64,000 bases of DNA from Galaxea fascicularis (lineage: Eukaryota; Cnidaria; Anthozoa; Scleractinia; Euphylliidae): positions 19,450,170 through 19,514,169 of the forward strand of contig OX419343.1 in the NCBI GenBank assembly GCA_948470475.1, in the 5' to 3' direction. The translations under genes were made by a program, and so were the position numbers. Below, one piece after another: positions 41,441 through 52,395 of this stretch. The notes under the pieces are model-generated. The model worked only from the letters and a program-made list of their open reading frames with translations. It ran no database searches and had not been told where the DNA came from. Numbering within the stretch: position 1 is the stretch's first letter; every line of letters starts with the position of its first letter.

Positions 41441-41585
41441 CGGGCTTTACGAAGCACAAGCACTTTTTGTTATAGCGTCTTGTTAACGAAATAAAGTGTT
41501 TGAAATTGCTTGAAAGAAATGACTTTTATTCATTTCAAATTCACTGCATTTTAAGTCTCTGTATTGTGTGTTTAATTGTCAAGTC
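41441..41585. repeat. R150 repeat, copy B right, outer copy
   Basis: Full R150, mirror of 27346-27490. Confidence 0.85.
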
Positions 41586-42736
41586 CGTGTAATTCATCAT
41601 CATTAGTCGTGCGCTTCAATTGATTGTTTCAAACAACTTAAACCGACTCTTGTTTTAATACCCATAACTGAGAGTTGAATCAAACCACTTTAATTTAAGG
41701 CGGCCCAAAGGGTGCTTTTAAGACCTCGAGGAAGCGAGATGCCCGTAAGAACCGAATACAACTTCATAAAAAAAAAAAACTGTTACGGTAAAAATGATTT
41801 CGGTCAACTTTGAGAAAAGATGTTTGTATTCTCGCCTCAGTGACCACAATAACATGTTTTGCAGGTGAATTGTTTGACTGAAATTTGCATGTAACAATAA
41901 CATCTAATGAACTATTCTTTTCGTCGAGGTCCCTCTGCGCTGCTGTCTATTCATTTATATTCACATTTCGCTGTGTGTCTCTGTAATATTAAACATTTCA
42001 TAAATAAACTGAAATAAACTGGAACTGCATTAGCTTTCAATCTTTCCATCGTAATCGAAGATGGTTCTCCGTTGGCGCTTTGATTCAAGTTTTCGGTTTT
42101 TCTACAATAAGCCAAGGTAAAACTCGAAATCAAAAAACCGTGTTTACTTCTGATTTCACAATGAGAGCGAAGCGCGTGGTTCTGCCGACAAAACGCCGTG
42201 TGATAAGTTTGACAAATTCATCTTCCATGTAGACTTTATAAATTCATTTTGATCAAGCACGCAAAACATTCGTTTAATTTCATCATTCGGATAAGAATAC
42301 ACTCTACACACTCGAATTACAAACTTAGTATAATTCGTTGGTTCACGCTCAACATTCTTGTTTACATTTTCATCTGATCTCTTTGAATAAACACATTCAT
42401 TCCCGCTAGTTTTTTCGATTAGAATCAATTTTATTTTTCAAGACCTCATCACGCCCGTGTTTCTTGAAAAAAGAGCTGACGATGCATGACAAGCCATGGA
42501 GTTGAGTAATCTCTTTCACATGCCTATGTGATGATGTCATTCCTCGATACTAGTCAACCCTATTGCGAAATCCTGGACTTTGACCCCTATGATGACGTCA
42601 TAGCCTGCTTCCTGCCCTCGTGCTGTGCACGTGATAATTACCATATCCCCATTGTTCTCTATCCCTAGGGAATACTCGCCCCATTGTTCTTTTAATTTAT
42701 TCTTTTGAATGCGCCCAAGTGGCCCCCCTTACTACT

Positions 42737-42742
42737 TGCATT
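42737..42742. other. Target duplication of Polinton copy B, right
   Basis: TGCATT, identical to 26190-26195. Confidence 0.95.
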
Positions 42743-43444
42743 CTGCCTCTGATTTCTAAGCAGCTGGATTTAATGGCACGCGATCACATTAGATTGTCTG
42801 TTTATGTCGCTAATTCACGTAAATCAACAACAATTTATCTTTTCAATCTAGTGACGGTTTTTGCGTCATTTGAAAGGGTAAATCTACTTGCGTGGCAGAG
42901 ATTCACAGTAAATAGCTAAGGATCACGTCCTTACAGACCGTAAGAGCAAAAACGGAGTCATATCACTAGTTGAAACTGAAAATTAAGAGTGTTTTCGGGC
43001 TTGTTCCGTAAAAGCAATGAAATGCGCTCCGATTCCGTCGTACGAAAAACAACACAAAATCAGCTTGATTCGCAGGCCATTTGAAATCCACATGATGTAA
43101 GACAATGAAACCCTATTTGTTTTAAAGACCTCATTGAAAGAAAAAAGTACAATAGCTCTCGCTCAGATTCCCAAACTAATAAAGTGGCCACACAGTGCAA
43201 TAGCACTCAGACAATCAATTGCAAAATTGTTAAGACATTCACAGTGAAAAACATCTTGTGTGATACAACACACAGCCCCTCCCTCTCCCCCTTTCAAAGT
43301 TGGTCCTCAAAGTTTCGAGCATGGTGTTGCACTGTTACCAACTTTGATCAGAGGGGGAGGGGGAGAGAAAGCTTAAGATCATAGACACATCGTTAAAGAC
43401 CAAAATGATGTACAGTGTCTCAAGTATTTTCGCAACTCGTTGTA
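42743..43444. other. No gene seen
   Basis: Host intron-like flank on the right of copy B. A loose inverted GAGGGGGAGGGGGAGA / CCCTCCCTCTCCCCC pair lies at 43277-43370. Confidence 0.4.
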
Positions 43445-44013
43445 GCGAATAGCTTCCATCCTACAGTAAAATTCACGGCTGAGATTTCAGATACTGAAAT
43501 AACATTCTTGGATACATGTGTATACAAGGGCGACCGATTCAAAAAGCACTCTATTCTTGATGTGCGCAAGCACTTTAAACCGTCAAAGACTTTCCAATAT
43601 ACGCACTTTGACTCCTGCCACCCTCCAGGTTTCAGGAAAGGCTTCATCAAAGGCGAAGCTCTAAGGCCTCTTAGAACTAACTCTTCAAAGGCGAAATTTG
43701 ACGAACACATCGCATTATTCAAACAAAGATCACGCCACAGGGCTTATCCAGATAACCTTTTGAACATGACTCTATCTGAAGTCAATTTCAGCCAGAGTCG
43801 GCTCTACAAAATAAACAAAAAACGCGCAAAAGAATTTTGCCGTTTGTTACTGAATGCCGCCCATCAATGCCTAATCTCAAACATATTCTTATGAACAAAT
43901 GGCATCTTATACAAAACCAGCCCTTACTAAGAAAAATATTCAAAAACCCTCCCCTTATTTCATATAGAAAAGGGAGGTCTTTGAAAGATGTACTCGTCAG
44001 AGCAAAGCTCTGA
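43445..44013 (+). pseudogene. Penelope-like reverse transcriptase, C-terminal fragment
   Basis: Plus strand encodes SFHPTVKFTAEISDTEITFL, HFKPSKTFQYTHFDSCHPPG and KGFIKGEALRPLRTNSSKA, features I associate with the RT C-terminal region of Penelope-like elements of cnidarians. Around 43845 the frame shifts; the next frame continues with NLKHILMNKWHLIQNQ and SYRKGRSLKDVLVRAKL to TGA at 44011. The GIY-YIG endonuclease and the RT core are missing. Confidence 0.7.
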
Positions 44014-44517
44014 GGTCTTTGAATTTCCTATCCTGACCAATAGGAGTCGTGTTTGGCCTGTCTACACCTTGAAACATCATTGACCTTCAACATCTGAAAA
44101 CCTGGATGAGGATTACCTTCCAGTGGTAGCTCAGAGAAACTTCTTACCTCTGTTGTGAAAAGATTATTACCAGAAATTCGTCCGTGCGATCATTTCGGTC
44201 TAGGGATGCACGTGCGTGACATTAATCGTGTATTCAGTTTCACTGTCTACTTGGATTGGAAGATTGTAAACAAACTCGAGTTTACCGAGCTTTTTCTTTT
44301 CTTGGCCACGCGCTTCTTTACGCCAGCGGGTTTATGCAGAAAAGGCCTGACAGGTTTGTAAATCAAAATATAGAGAACTCAGCCTTTTGCAGAAGAGACT
44401 CTTACTAGTGTTAACTTCTACACTCACAACATCCACATGTACATTTAGTAACTTGCACAATCTCTTGGACGTGAAACAAGTATTAAAAACATAATTAAAA
44501 TAATTGATACGTTAAGT
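44014..44517. other. No gene seen
   Basis: Mixed repeat debris between the Penelope and LINE fragments. Confidence 0.4.
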
Positions 44518-44703
44518 TTAAGAAAAAGAAATGTCTGCGGGTGCCGATGCTTGGTCTATCAACGGCAGCTCGTTCCAATCTTTAATTGTTCTAGGAGTGC
44601 CAAAAACTGAATTAGAAATCGTCACATGATGCTTGTATTCGGGTTTAAACTTCCTGGCATACGAGTTCCTTGTTAGGCCTACTCTGGGAACATAACTCGC
44701 CAC
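44518..44703 (-). pseudogene. LINE (CR1/Jockey-type) ORF2 C-terminal tail
   Basis: Minus strand encodes RVGLTRNSYARKFKP and SVFGTPRTIKDWNELP, the characteristic R-S-F/FPRTIxxWNxLP ending of non-LTR ORF2 proteins. Only the last ~60 codons remain, as for a 5'-truncated copy. Confidence 0.6.
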
Positions 44704-45009
44704 GAGAATGTGCGAGCAAATGCGAGTTTAGGCGAGTTAAGGCGAGATAAGCAAAAATTGAGCTTGCCTGTTAGTTGCGAGTTAGTGCGAGTTGGTGCGA
44801 GTTAATGATCCACCTAATGTTGAGCAATCTTTGTATGTCTTATCTATATAACAGTCTCCAAGTTGCCCAATTATAAAAAAAGTAATAATAAACGAAAAAT
44901 TTCAGATGAGCTCCAAAGTTGACTAAAGCCAAATCTTATTTAAACTGAGTATTTGATTTTTTTCCTAATTGGACAAGTATAGATATGCTAGTGATATGGA
45001 GTCCTGGTC

Positions 45010-45160
45010 CCACTTGTTCAAACGTTGGATAGCACTATCCAGTGGATACTGAAATCATTATCCAGCGGATACGTATTGGGGAAACTAATTGCACTATCCA
45101 CTGGATAGAGAGATTTATCCGGTGGATAGCACTATCCAGCCTTTGAACAACCGAGGCCTG
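45010..45160. repeat. Palindromic MITE with GGATAGCACTATCCA motifs
   Basis: TTGTTCAAACGTTGGATAGC at the left pairs with GCTATCCAGCCTTTGAACAA at the right. The interior repeats ACTATCCA(C/G)TGGATA several times. I recognise this as a common cnidarian hairpin repeat. Confidence 0.75.
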
Positions 45161-45165
45161 TTCTT

Positions 45166-47013
45166 TACTAATTATATAGCATTCAGACACCAAACTATAC
45201 CATTTGGTGGCTGTATAATACTACTGCTAATAAAAATAGATGAGAAGAATAGATAAGAAAATGTAATTGTAGTATAAACACAGGTAGAATATTTAATTTT
45301 ATTTAATTTTTTTAATTCAATAGCACCATGTTTTAATAGACAGGTGAGCATAATAGCTATCACATGATACGTCATGAATTGTTGCACTAACTCCAGAATT
45401 AAAAAAAAATGTTTTAAGAGTGTGTCAACGTTCTTCAAAGAACTTGTACCAAAAAAACGGGGAATATGACGAATTACAACTCAGATGAGAATATTTTTAT
45501 GACACAATCAATTTTACTGAAGTGAAATGAAATTTTAAGAGTCTTTAAGTCTTCCATTTGAACCATTCTCTCCACTTCACTGATGGTTTCCCTTGGAATC
45601 CAACCCAGCTGTTTGGTTTCACCGCCAGAAACGAAAACACCAATTGCCTTTTCGTTTCCTTGGGATAAATCGATTTTCATCTCTTGCAAATGGAGATTGA
45701 TGCCTTTTCGCAAAGACAGCAATTTCTGTATTTTGGAAACTGCCTCCTTAAACTTGGACTATTCTGTGAGAGACACGTTGATTTCTACAACAGAAAGGAG
45801 GATCAAGTTAACTTGATATAGCAAAACAGCAAGAAATAAATGACCATATTTTCTGTTCAGGCTTACTTCTTTTTTACAAAGTGTTCACAACTGTGCAGAG
45901 AACTGTACCTCATTTAAGTTGATGAACAAGAATACTCTCCATTATTGACTCTTAAGAGTTGTCAGTAATTAGTCTTCCCTCCTTCCAATTATAACAAAAA
46001 TGACCACCGGCTCAGCCTTGTTGTTCCTGTTTTCATGTCATGTACGCCACGTTGAAGCTTCCTACCTAAAACTCGCCAGTGGACTAGGACAATGGGCTGA
46101 GCGAGAGAGCCCTGGGAAAGACACGAGTTAACAGTATCGTAATTTCAAAGATGGAGAACGAAGTTGGTTATCAATACAACAATTGAACCTTTAGCAATCC
46201 TTTATTCAGTTAAGGGCTAAATGTAACAAGTCTTTATGAATCATGGGTTATGGTTGTCAGCTTGAATTGACTACAATGTACCCCAAACTGGATGTCACGT
46301 TGAACCAATGTGTAGGCGACGGGTAGTACGATAAATTCTTGAGCCCAATCGACCCACGGAGTCACGTGTACGATACTAATTGAACGCACACAAATTCTTT
46401 ATTCGGTGACTTGCTGCAGTGCTAATGTCTACGTAACAGCAAACACAGTTGCTATGTGGTAGTGGTTGAGTGTGTGATTCAGAGTATGGTTCGAACTAGA
46501 ACACAAGAAAGACAGAAAACTACTAAACAATTTAAACTCTAAGATCTAAGACTAAATCACGCAATACACAAAATGAAAAATAGAACTAAACTAAACCGTG
46601 AAAAGAAACTACCAGGATGTAAACAAAATAAAACAGACTTACTTTAGTCTCCGGGATGCGAAGGATTCCTATTTAAGCTCTCGTAATAGCGAAGTTACTG
46701 GAATGATCGCTATAGCGTGTCGATAGTACTGAATACTCTTTCGAGATAGATGAACAGAAAAATCTAAAAGCACGTGGCTTGATACTGAATTGAGTTATTC
46801 ATAAGTAAGAAACAACGAGTGATTTGTATACATAAGACATGTAGAAACTTGAAACCAAAAAATATAAATTTAGAAATTAATGTAACGAAAGCTAAAGATT
46901 ATTGGCGTGCAAAACTAACACAATGTACAGATCCTCTAGTACCAGGTAACCTTATAAGAAATATGGAATGCAATCAGTATGTGGGGTATGTATGGGTTAT
47001 TGACCAAGCGAGA
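45166..47013. other. No gene seen
   Basis: Intron-like. A minus-strand open frame at 45474-45722 contains GNEKAIGVFVSGGETKQLGW, faintly HIRAN-like, but is too short and isolated to call. Confidence 0.35.
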
Positions 47014-47055
47014 GGTCAAGATGGCTGGATATTGGCCAAGTTCTTTTTTTGCGTG

Positions 47056-47088
<33 letters not shown>

Positions 47089-47100
47089 CTCGCAAAAAAA

Positions 47101-47131
<31 letters not shown>
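47014..47131. repeat. Long hairpin (MITE part 1)
   Basis: GGTCAAGATGGCTGGATATT... pairs with ...AATATCCAGCCATCTTGACC over ~50 bp with a short loop. Confidence 0.8.
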
Positions 47132-47135
<4 letters not shown>

Positions 47136-47216
47136 AAGCTTGGACAATAAAGGATTTATTATATGGGATAAGAGCCGGCTTCAGAGAAATTTTTCTTGCG
47201 GGACAAAGCGCGTAAT

Positions 47217-47230
47217 CCCGAGCGGGCAAG

Positions 47231-47254
<24 letters not shown>
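47217..47254. repeat. Short hairpin (MITE part 2)
   Basis: CCCGAGCGGGCAAGAT / ATCTTGCCCGCTCGGG around a 6-bp loop. With the hairpin at 47014-47131 it forms one repeat of about 300 bp that I recognise as common in coral genomes. Confidence 0.75.
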
Positions 47255-47264
<10 letters not shown>

Positions 47265-49628
47265 CAGCACGGGATTTGGTTCATCTTTCCCGCTCACGGA
47301 GCTACCCATATAATAATAAAGGATTCTGACTACATCCCAGACTTTCATTATCAGCTAGAATCCTATCAAGCTTCATCAGATTATAAGATAATACTTGTGC
47401 TGCTGCTTTTCATTATCATAAACAGCTTGCACATCACATTTGCAAAGTAATTTAACATTTCCACACCAATCAAACTTTTTTGTAAATCATTAGCCAGCTT
47501 CAAAAGAAAAAAAAATAACATTCTGTTATTATATTTTTGTATTTCTTTCTCTCGCTTACAAGTTTAAGTAAATTTTTTATTTCATGAAAACGTTTTTGTG
47601 GATTCATTATTTCTTCTTTTAGTTAATGTCACATACTTTGTGGACCAGAATACTAGCAATCACTGTGAGTTTCTTAAGACCCTGTGACCCCATGTCTCTG
47701 GAATTTCTGCCATGCTTAGCATTGTAGCCTTTTTTAGGTAACTAGTAAGTGCATGTTCAGGTTGTTTCTGGTAGTTCCACTGACAGTCCATTAAGTACCA
47801 AGAAAAACTTCATCGATGATCTTAGTGGTGAACTGAATAGCCTTACCACAGAGGCTATTGGAAATTCCAGAAAGATGGGACTCATAAAACACTATCATTT
47901 AAAATTTTTGAAATCCGTATTTTCTGGTGTCTTCCCTTTGTGGATTAACTGTGAAATTAAACTAAGAGTAGGATGAGACGTTAAATTTGGTATCCACTCT
48001 GCAGTGGCCGAGTTTGTGGTGCGAGGTAATGTTTAGGTAAGTTAAGGCGAGATAAGGAAATATGAACATAATCCCAAGCTGCGAGTTAGGGCGAGTTAAG
48101 TTCCCAGAGTAGGCCTCTTGTTGTAGTGAACGTCTGCCTGTGCACACAAGGTGGAATATCTAGTACAGCTCTGTTGCGAAGAGTTTCATACATCGCTGTG
48201 GTTATATGCCTGGCAGCCGGGAAGGGTCTCAAAAAAACTAAATGCCCGGCAGTCAGACATTTTTATAGATTTAAAGGAAATGCCTTGAACTAGCCTTTCG
48301 AAAGGGTCCTATCTTTGTTCGGATTTCCCATGCCATGAGGAAAAGCAGAGTGGCTTCGCAGCTAACTAGTTTGGATTGCCTGGGCTCAAAATGAAACGCC
48401 TTATTGCGACACGTCGAAAACGTTTTCGTAATGTGATTTCGACAAGGAATCCACATTGTCGAATCGAACTAAATCGCATGTTGTAAAAGCAGAAAGCGCC
48501 GACAAATAACGACGTTACACTGTTTTAAAGACGTTGATCAGTACACCGGGAATCATGACCTGGTACCCTATTTTTGCACAGCCAAGCAATTGTTGCATAA
48601 TGGCATATGTGTATCAAAGCAGATATTGTTAAAACTGCCTATCGGCACTTTGGGAAAATATCAGACATACAAAATGGAATGTAATGTCTACTGGGCATCC
48701 TTACTGGTCCACATTTTTCGTGGCTGATTCTGATCAAGGAATTTTTTGACTGGACTAGACATGGCATTACAAAGGACAAAAGACTTTGCTTAACAGTCAC
48801 CCTGTGTAGTGAAACCAGGTACACGACGCACATATGAAATCTCGCTTTTTTGTTACATTTCTTTGATTTGTGGTAACACTCGTGGTAACAAGCCGTACCA
48901 TGCTGTGAGTCTAACCAGACCATTTACAATAAAAGGTGGGCTGCTATGAATTCTAGATGTATGGAAACAAATCGCTGGGTTGTCAAGGAACACGGCAGTT
49001 GCTATTCATTATTTCATCACTCCACCCCCAGAATATATGGGGCAATGCGGACTCATAAAAACAGTCCACGTGCAACTCGCAGCGGTTAAATTTTTCTATA
49101 ATTCTTTTTTCGTTACATTTTAATTTTTTCTCTTAAACCTTGACATAGACCCTCTACATGGAACCCTCGACTCTCAACGAAAAGTTAAAGTGTGCGTAAT
49201 AACGGCAACTAAATAAAAAAAATTATGAATACCAGGGAAGAGTTTTTCAGGGCTTAAAAGTTTATGGACATGAAGATGCTTCCCTTTTGGCTGTCATTGT
49301 CTAACCAAAAACAGTAAAGTAAAAACCTGTTTTGGCAAAGCAAAGCTTTTAAATAGCTTTTCGTCACCTAATTCAAATTTGGTGGAAAGTTAGTAGCAAA
49401 AGAGTTAGAAAATCTTAAGAGACAGCCCATTCCATGTTTATTTAGAGTATCTTTAGTCCTGTGACTGGCTTTGTCCAATTGGCCTATTTGTCCAGTTGAC
49501 AATTTTATGGGATATTTCTAGGTTAATTAGGTAAACAAAAACTAAAGTCATTGGGTAAATAAAAATGTTTGCAGAAACCATGTATTAAGATAAAATTCTA
49601 GAAATCGCATATTTCGTTTCCAATGTAG
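47255..49628. other. No gene seen
   Basis: Intron-like. At 48030-48110 it holds CGAGTTA-rich sequence ending CCCAGAGTAGGCCT that is inverted relative to 44675-44760. Confidence 0.4.
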
Positions 49629-49700
49629 ACTGCTTCATAATAACAGCCTTCAGACCATCCCTGACGAGGCCTTCACAACACTGACGAACATTAGATTAAT
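49629..49700 (+). CDS. LRR exon of host gene
   Basis: 72 bp between TAG and GTAAGT, encoding LLHNNSLQTIPDEAFTTLTN then IRL(M) in phase 1/2: a canonical LRR with conserved L/N positions. Same strand and phase as the exons at 15435 and 17201. Confidence 0.78.
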
Positions 49701-50632
49701 GTAAGTACCTAACTCAAGCATGCAATTTAAACGTGTTTCTAACTTTTAAATTGTTTGCACTGGTGTTAGTTTCGTACACAAATCCTCAGTCAGAGATGGG
49801 CATAAATGAAGACCAGAGGTACCATAGAAAAACGTCGTTTACAAAGTCATTGTTCTGACATGGTAAATTGCCAAATCTTTAAGTTTGCCTCTTAATCGGT
49901 GCGATAATCCTGTAGCTACCACTGATGACCCTCAGTTTTTCATTTTTCTCCAAAATTAACCACGACCAGAGTTCGTTTAGTAGTAGTAGTTGTAGTAGTT
50001 TATTGATACAAAGGAGTTGCAAAAGAAGTTACAAAATAAAGCTTTCCAGAGCAAATGCAAGCCCAATCTTTAGCGGGCTTCGACATAGGTAAAAGGTCCT
50101 AATCTGAGCGACACGCAACTTGGCTTGATTACTGGTTGCTCAAAATGGGTGCACCAACATACTGATTTTATCTGCTTGTGCACATGTTCATGTTTCGCCT
50201 GCTCATGCGCATACTTACTCTTATGCCCGTTTCAACGTCTATTTTCCATGAGGGTATCCAACCTCAACCTTTGTCCTTGTGCTTATACTTGTGGTCGTAC
50301 ATCTGCTTAGCTACCTTCGTTTCCAGCGGCAGATAGAAATAGTGCCTGCGGCAGAGAAGCGATGAGAAAGAGGTCCACTCACGTTTTTGCCGTGCATTCG
50401 TGTATTAGAAAACAGTTTTTGTTTTATTCTCACCGTTAAACAAGAAAAATGTGGTATGGCAGTGGAATCTATGTAAACCGCAACACCATCTGTATGCTTT
50501 TCAAGTACTATAGCGGGCCCAAAAGAACGTCAATGACATGTACACGTTGACTAAGTTAACATGGGATGTGATACTTCAGCCTTGGCTGTGAGTTGAACAT
50601 AACTTGACCGATATTTTTTGTTTGCATTGCAG
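49701..50632. other. Intron between LRR exons; nothing else seen
   Basis: AT-rich with GTAGTAGTAG microsatellite near 49979-50000. Confidence 0.5.
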
Positions 50633-50707
50633 GACCCTATCAGATAACCCTATCAACGCTACTGGACCACGCGCCTTCTTATGTCCGCGTGGCCGAAACC
50701 TGTTGAT
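50633..50707 (+). CDS. LRR-like exon of host gene
   Basis: 75 bp between TTGCAG and GTAAGA, same phase, encoding TLSDNPINATGPRAFLCPRG then RNLL(M). It keeps the L..NPI....AF part of an LRR; the second half is divergent. Confidence 0.6.
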
Positions 50708-51165
50708 GTAAGAACTTTTAGTATTGATCCTATGTATCTATCCAGCGAAACATTGTCCTGTTAGTCCAGTCCGGCCTAAGGCATTTAGGTGACTGGACTA
50801 ACACACGAACAGTCCAGCTGCGACACAGAGTAACTATGCTTGTGCACAATTCAGAAATGTATGCAATGAAAAAAATTTCATCAAATGTGTGCGGTAAAAC
50901 TATGTTACACAACAAACAAAAAAGCCTTAACCGTGCTCTATTATAAGGCATCAAGCAAGTGACGAGAGGACGCAAGAAGTAGTAAGAAACACTCGCCTGC
51001 AGCTCGTGTTCCTTCCTAGCGTTTTCGTGCTCTCATCACTTCCTTGGTGCCTTATAACAGAACAAAGCACGTTAAGGCTTCTTCTTTGTTAATTGTGCGT
51101 TGGCAGGAAAACTTAAGAAATATGTTACTGATGTTCAAACGTGTTATCATTAATATTGTTGTTAG

Positions 51166-51240
51166 ATATATGATCCGGACGGAGCTGAAAACAGTTAACT
51201 ACAGGTCATTTAGCGGTATTCATAATCTTAAAGCCGAGAT
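51166..51240 (+). CDS. LRR-like exon of host gene
   Basis: 75 bp between TTAG and GTAAGT, phase-compatible, encoding YMIRTELKTVNYRSFSGIHN then LKAE(M). Weak LRR (ELKTVNYRSFSGIHNL) but correct length, phase and splice sites. Confidence 0.6.
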
Positions 51241-51687
51241 GTAAGTATAGCACAAAACTTATCATTGCACCACCCTGTACAAGTTAGCTAAATAATGTGC
51301 TTTGGTTGACTTAGTATTTTATGAAGCTTTGAAATTATATTTTACTCTCTTTATTTGTTCACCCCTAGTTCACTCTGTAAGATTTGTATAGCTAGTCTTC
51401 AATATATCATTAATGCTTTGCTACCCGTCTTTAAAAAAACACAAACTATCCTGGAGTTTCGAAATTTTGAACAGGAAAGAAACTATAAAGTTAAAACTAA
51501 ATCAAGTAACATTCTCAATTTCGCCAAGGAAGACTACACAATTTTGTGCGTCTTGCAAATCCCCGTGTTTGTAATTTATCTCAGTTCTGAAGCGTAAACT
51601 CTTAATGAAGGTAGAGCAAGTTCCAGCAATATAAACGACGTGAACTTAGTTTCTTCTAACTTCAAAGTGTCATTTTCTAATCTACAG

Positions 51688-51756
51688 AAGCTTGGAAGGA
51701 GGTGAAATTGGCACTCTAAAATTCGCAGATGGATCTCGCAGTTGCACCGTTTACAT
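51688..51756 (+). CDS. Short exon of host gene after the LRR series
   Basis: 69 bp between TACAG and GTAAGT, same phase, encoding SLEGGEIGTLKFADGSRSCT then VY(M). May be a degenerate repeat or the LRR cap. Confidence 0.5.
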
Positions 51757-52244
51757 GTAAGTAGCTTAAAGGGGCTATGTCGCAAGGTGAGACTGTGCAT
51801 TGAGTTTCTGTCATCATTCATCACACCTGTCAGATTTCTATTGCTCTCTGTTATCTAACAAATAGTGTAGCGACGTGCAGACTGCACTCCTGTTCTACTG
51901 CCTGAGGGAAACAAATACATTAGTTTGCTTTGCCGTTATTTATTTATACAATATTCTCATCTTAACCCATTGTTTAGCGCGTAGTCGGATTTTTCAAATT
52001 TTTGGCAATCGGTAATAGACAACCTATTGCGCAAGGGTTAAAAACAACACTTCTTCAGTTTAGAATAGTAGAATTCCTAATTTACAAATAATGTTCACTC
52101 AACTTTCTCAAACTCATTAATAATCCATCAAGTTTAAACAAAGGAAATCACAACCGTGAAGGGTGTTTGGATACCCGGCCTTAATTAGCATAGATTTTGA
52201 CGATTTTACCTCTCCGTTAATTCCTTAGTTTTTGTTTCAATTGA
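51757..52244. other. Intron; interspersed repeat end
   Basis: TTAAAGGGGCTATGTCGCAA at 51766-51785 recurs inverted at 56898-56917, marking the end of a repeat family with TTAA at its edge. Confidence 0.4.
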
Positions 52245-52395
52245 GAAGATATATCAAACTCTCGAGACAGTGTTTCATCGGCCATCCAAACACCTCGAAT
52301 TCCGTCCAAAATACTCCGCTGTGCGTCGTATTTTCAACTCTCTTCTCGGTGTTTGTATATCCCGATGAAACACTGTCTCTCGTGTTTGATATATT
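52245..52395. repeat. Hairpin MITE
   Basis: ATATCAAACTCTCGAGACAG then TGTTTCATCGG (52250-52280) pairs with CCGATGAAACACTGTCTC then TCGTGTTTGATAT (52361-52393). I recognise it as a common coral repeat. Confidence 0.75.

Larger units (their letters stand above)
26196..42736. mobile_element. Polinton/Maverick-family element, copy B (complete)
   Basis: 16,541 bp with exact inverted ends (AGTAGTAAGGGG...CCCCTTACTACT) and 6-bp duplications. Gene content and order match copy A at about 97-98% protein identity. A 5,166-bp transposon (33870-39035) splits the integrase; without it the element would be about 11.4 kb. The 294-aa gene has a stop, the 146-aa gene a frameshift, and the ATPase a Walker B change, so it is probably inactive. 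The terminal repeats (~1,875 bp) include a whole 182-aa gene at each end. No DNA polymerase B is present. Confidence 0.95.
40861..42736. repeat. Right terminal inverted repeat of copy B (expanded)
   Basis: Reverse complement of 26196-28070, including the 182-aa gene and R150. In copy A the corresponding right repeat lacks the gene, so this end has grown by copying the left end. Confidence 0.93.

Noticed and set aside
43415..43894. Independent host gene of 159 codons
   Set aside because: Sequence features match a Penelope-type reverse transcriptase tail and continue in another frame.
45474..45722. HIRAN-domain protein
   Set aside because: Only a faint resemblance over ~40 residues, with no exon structure or neighbours.
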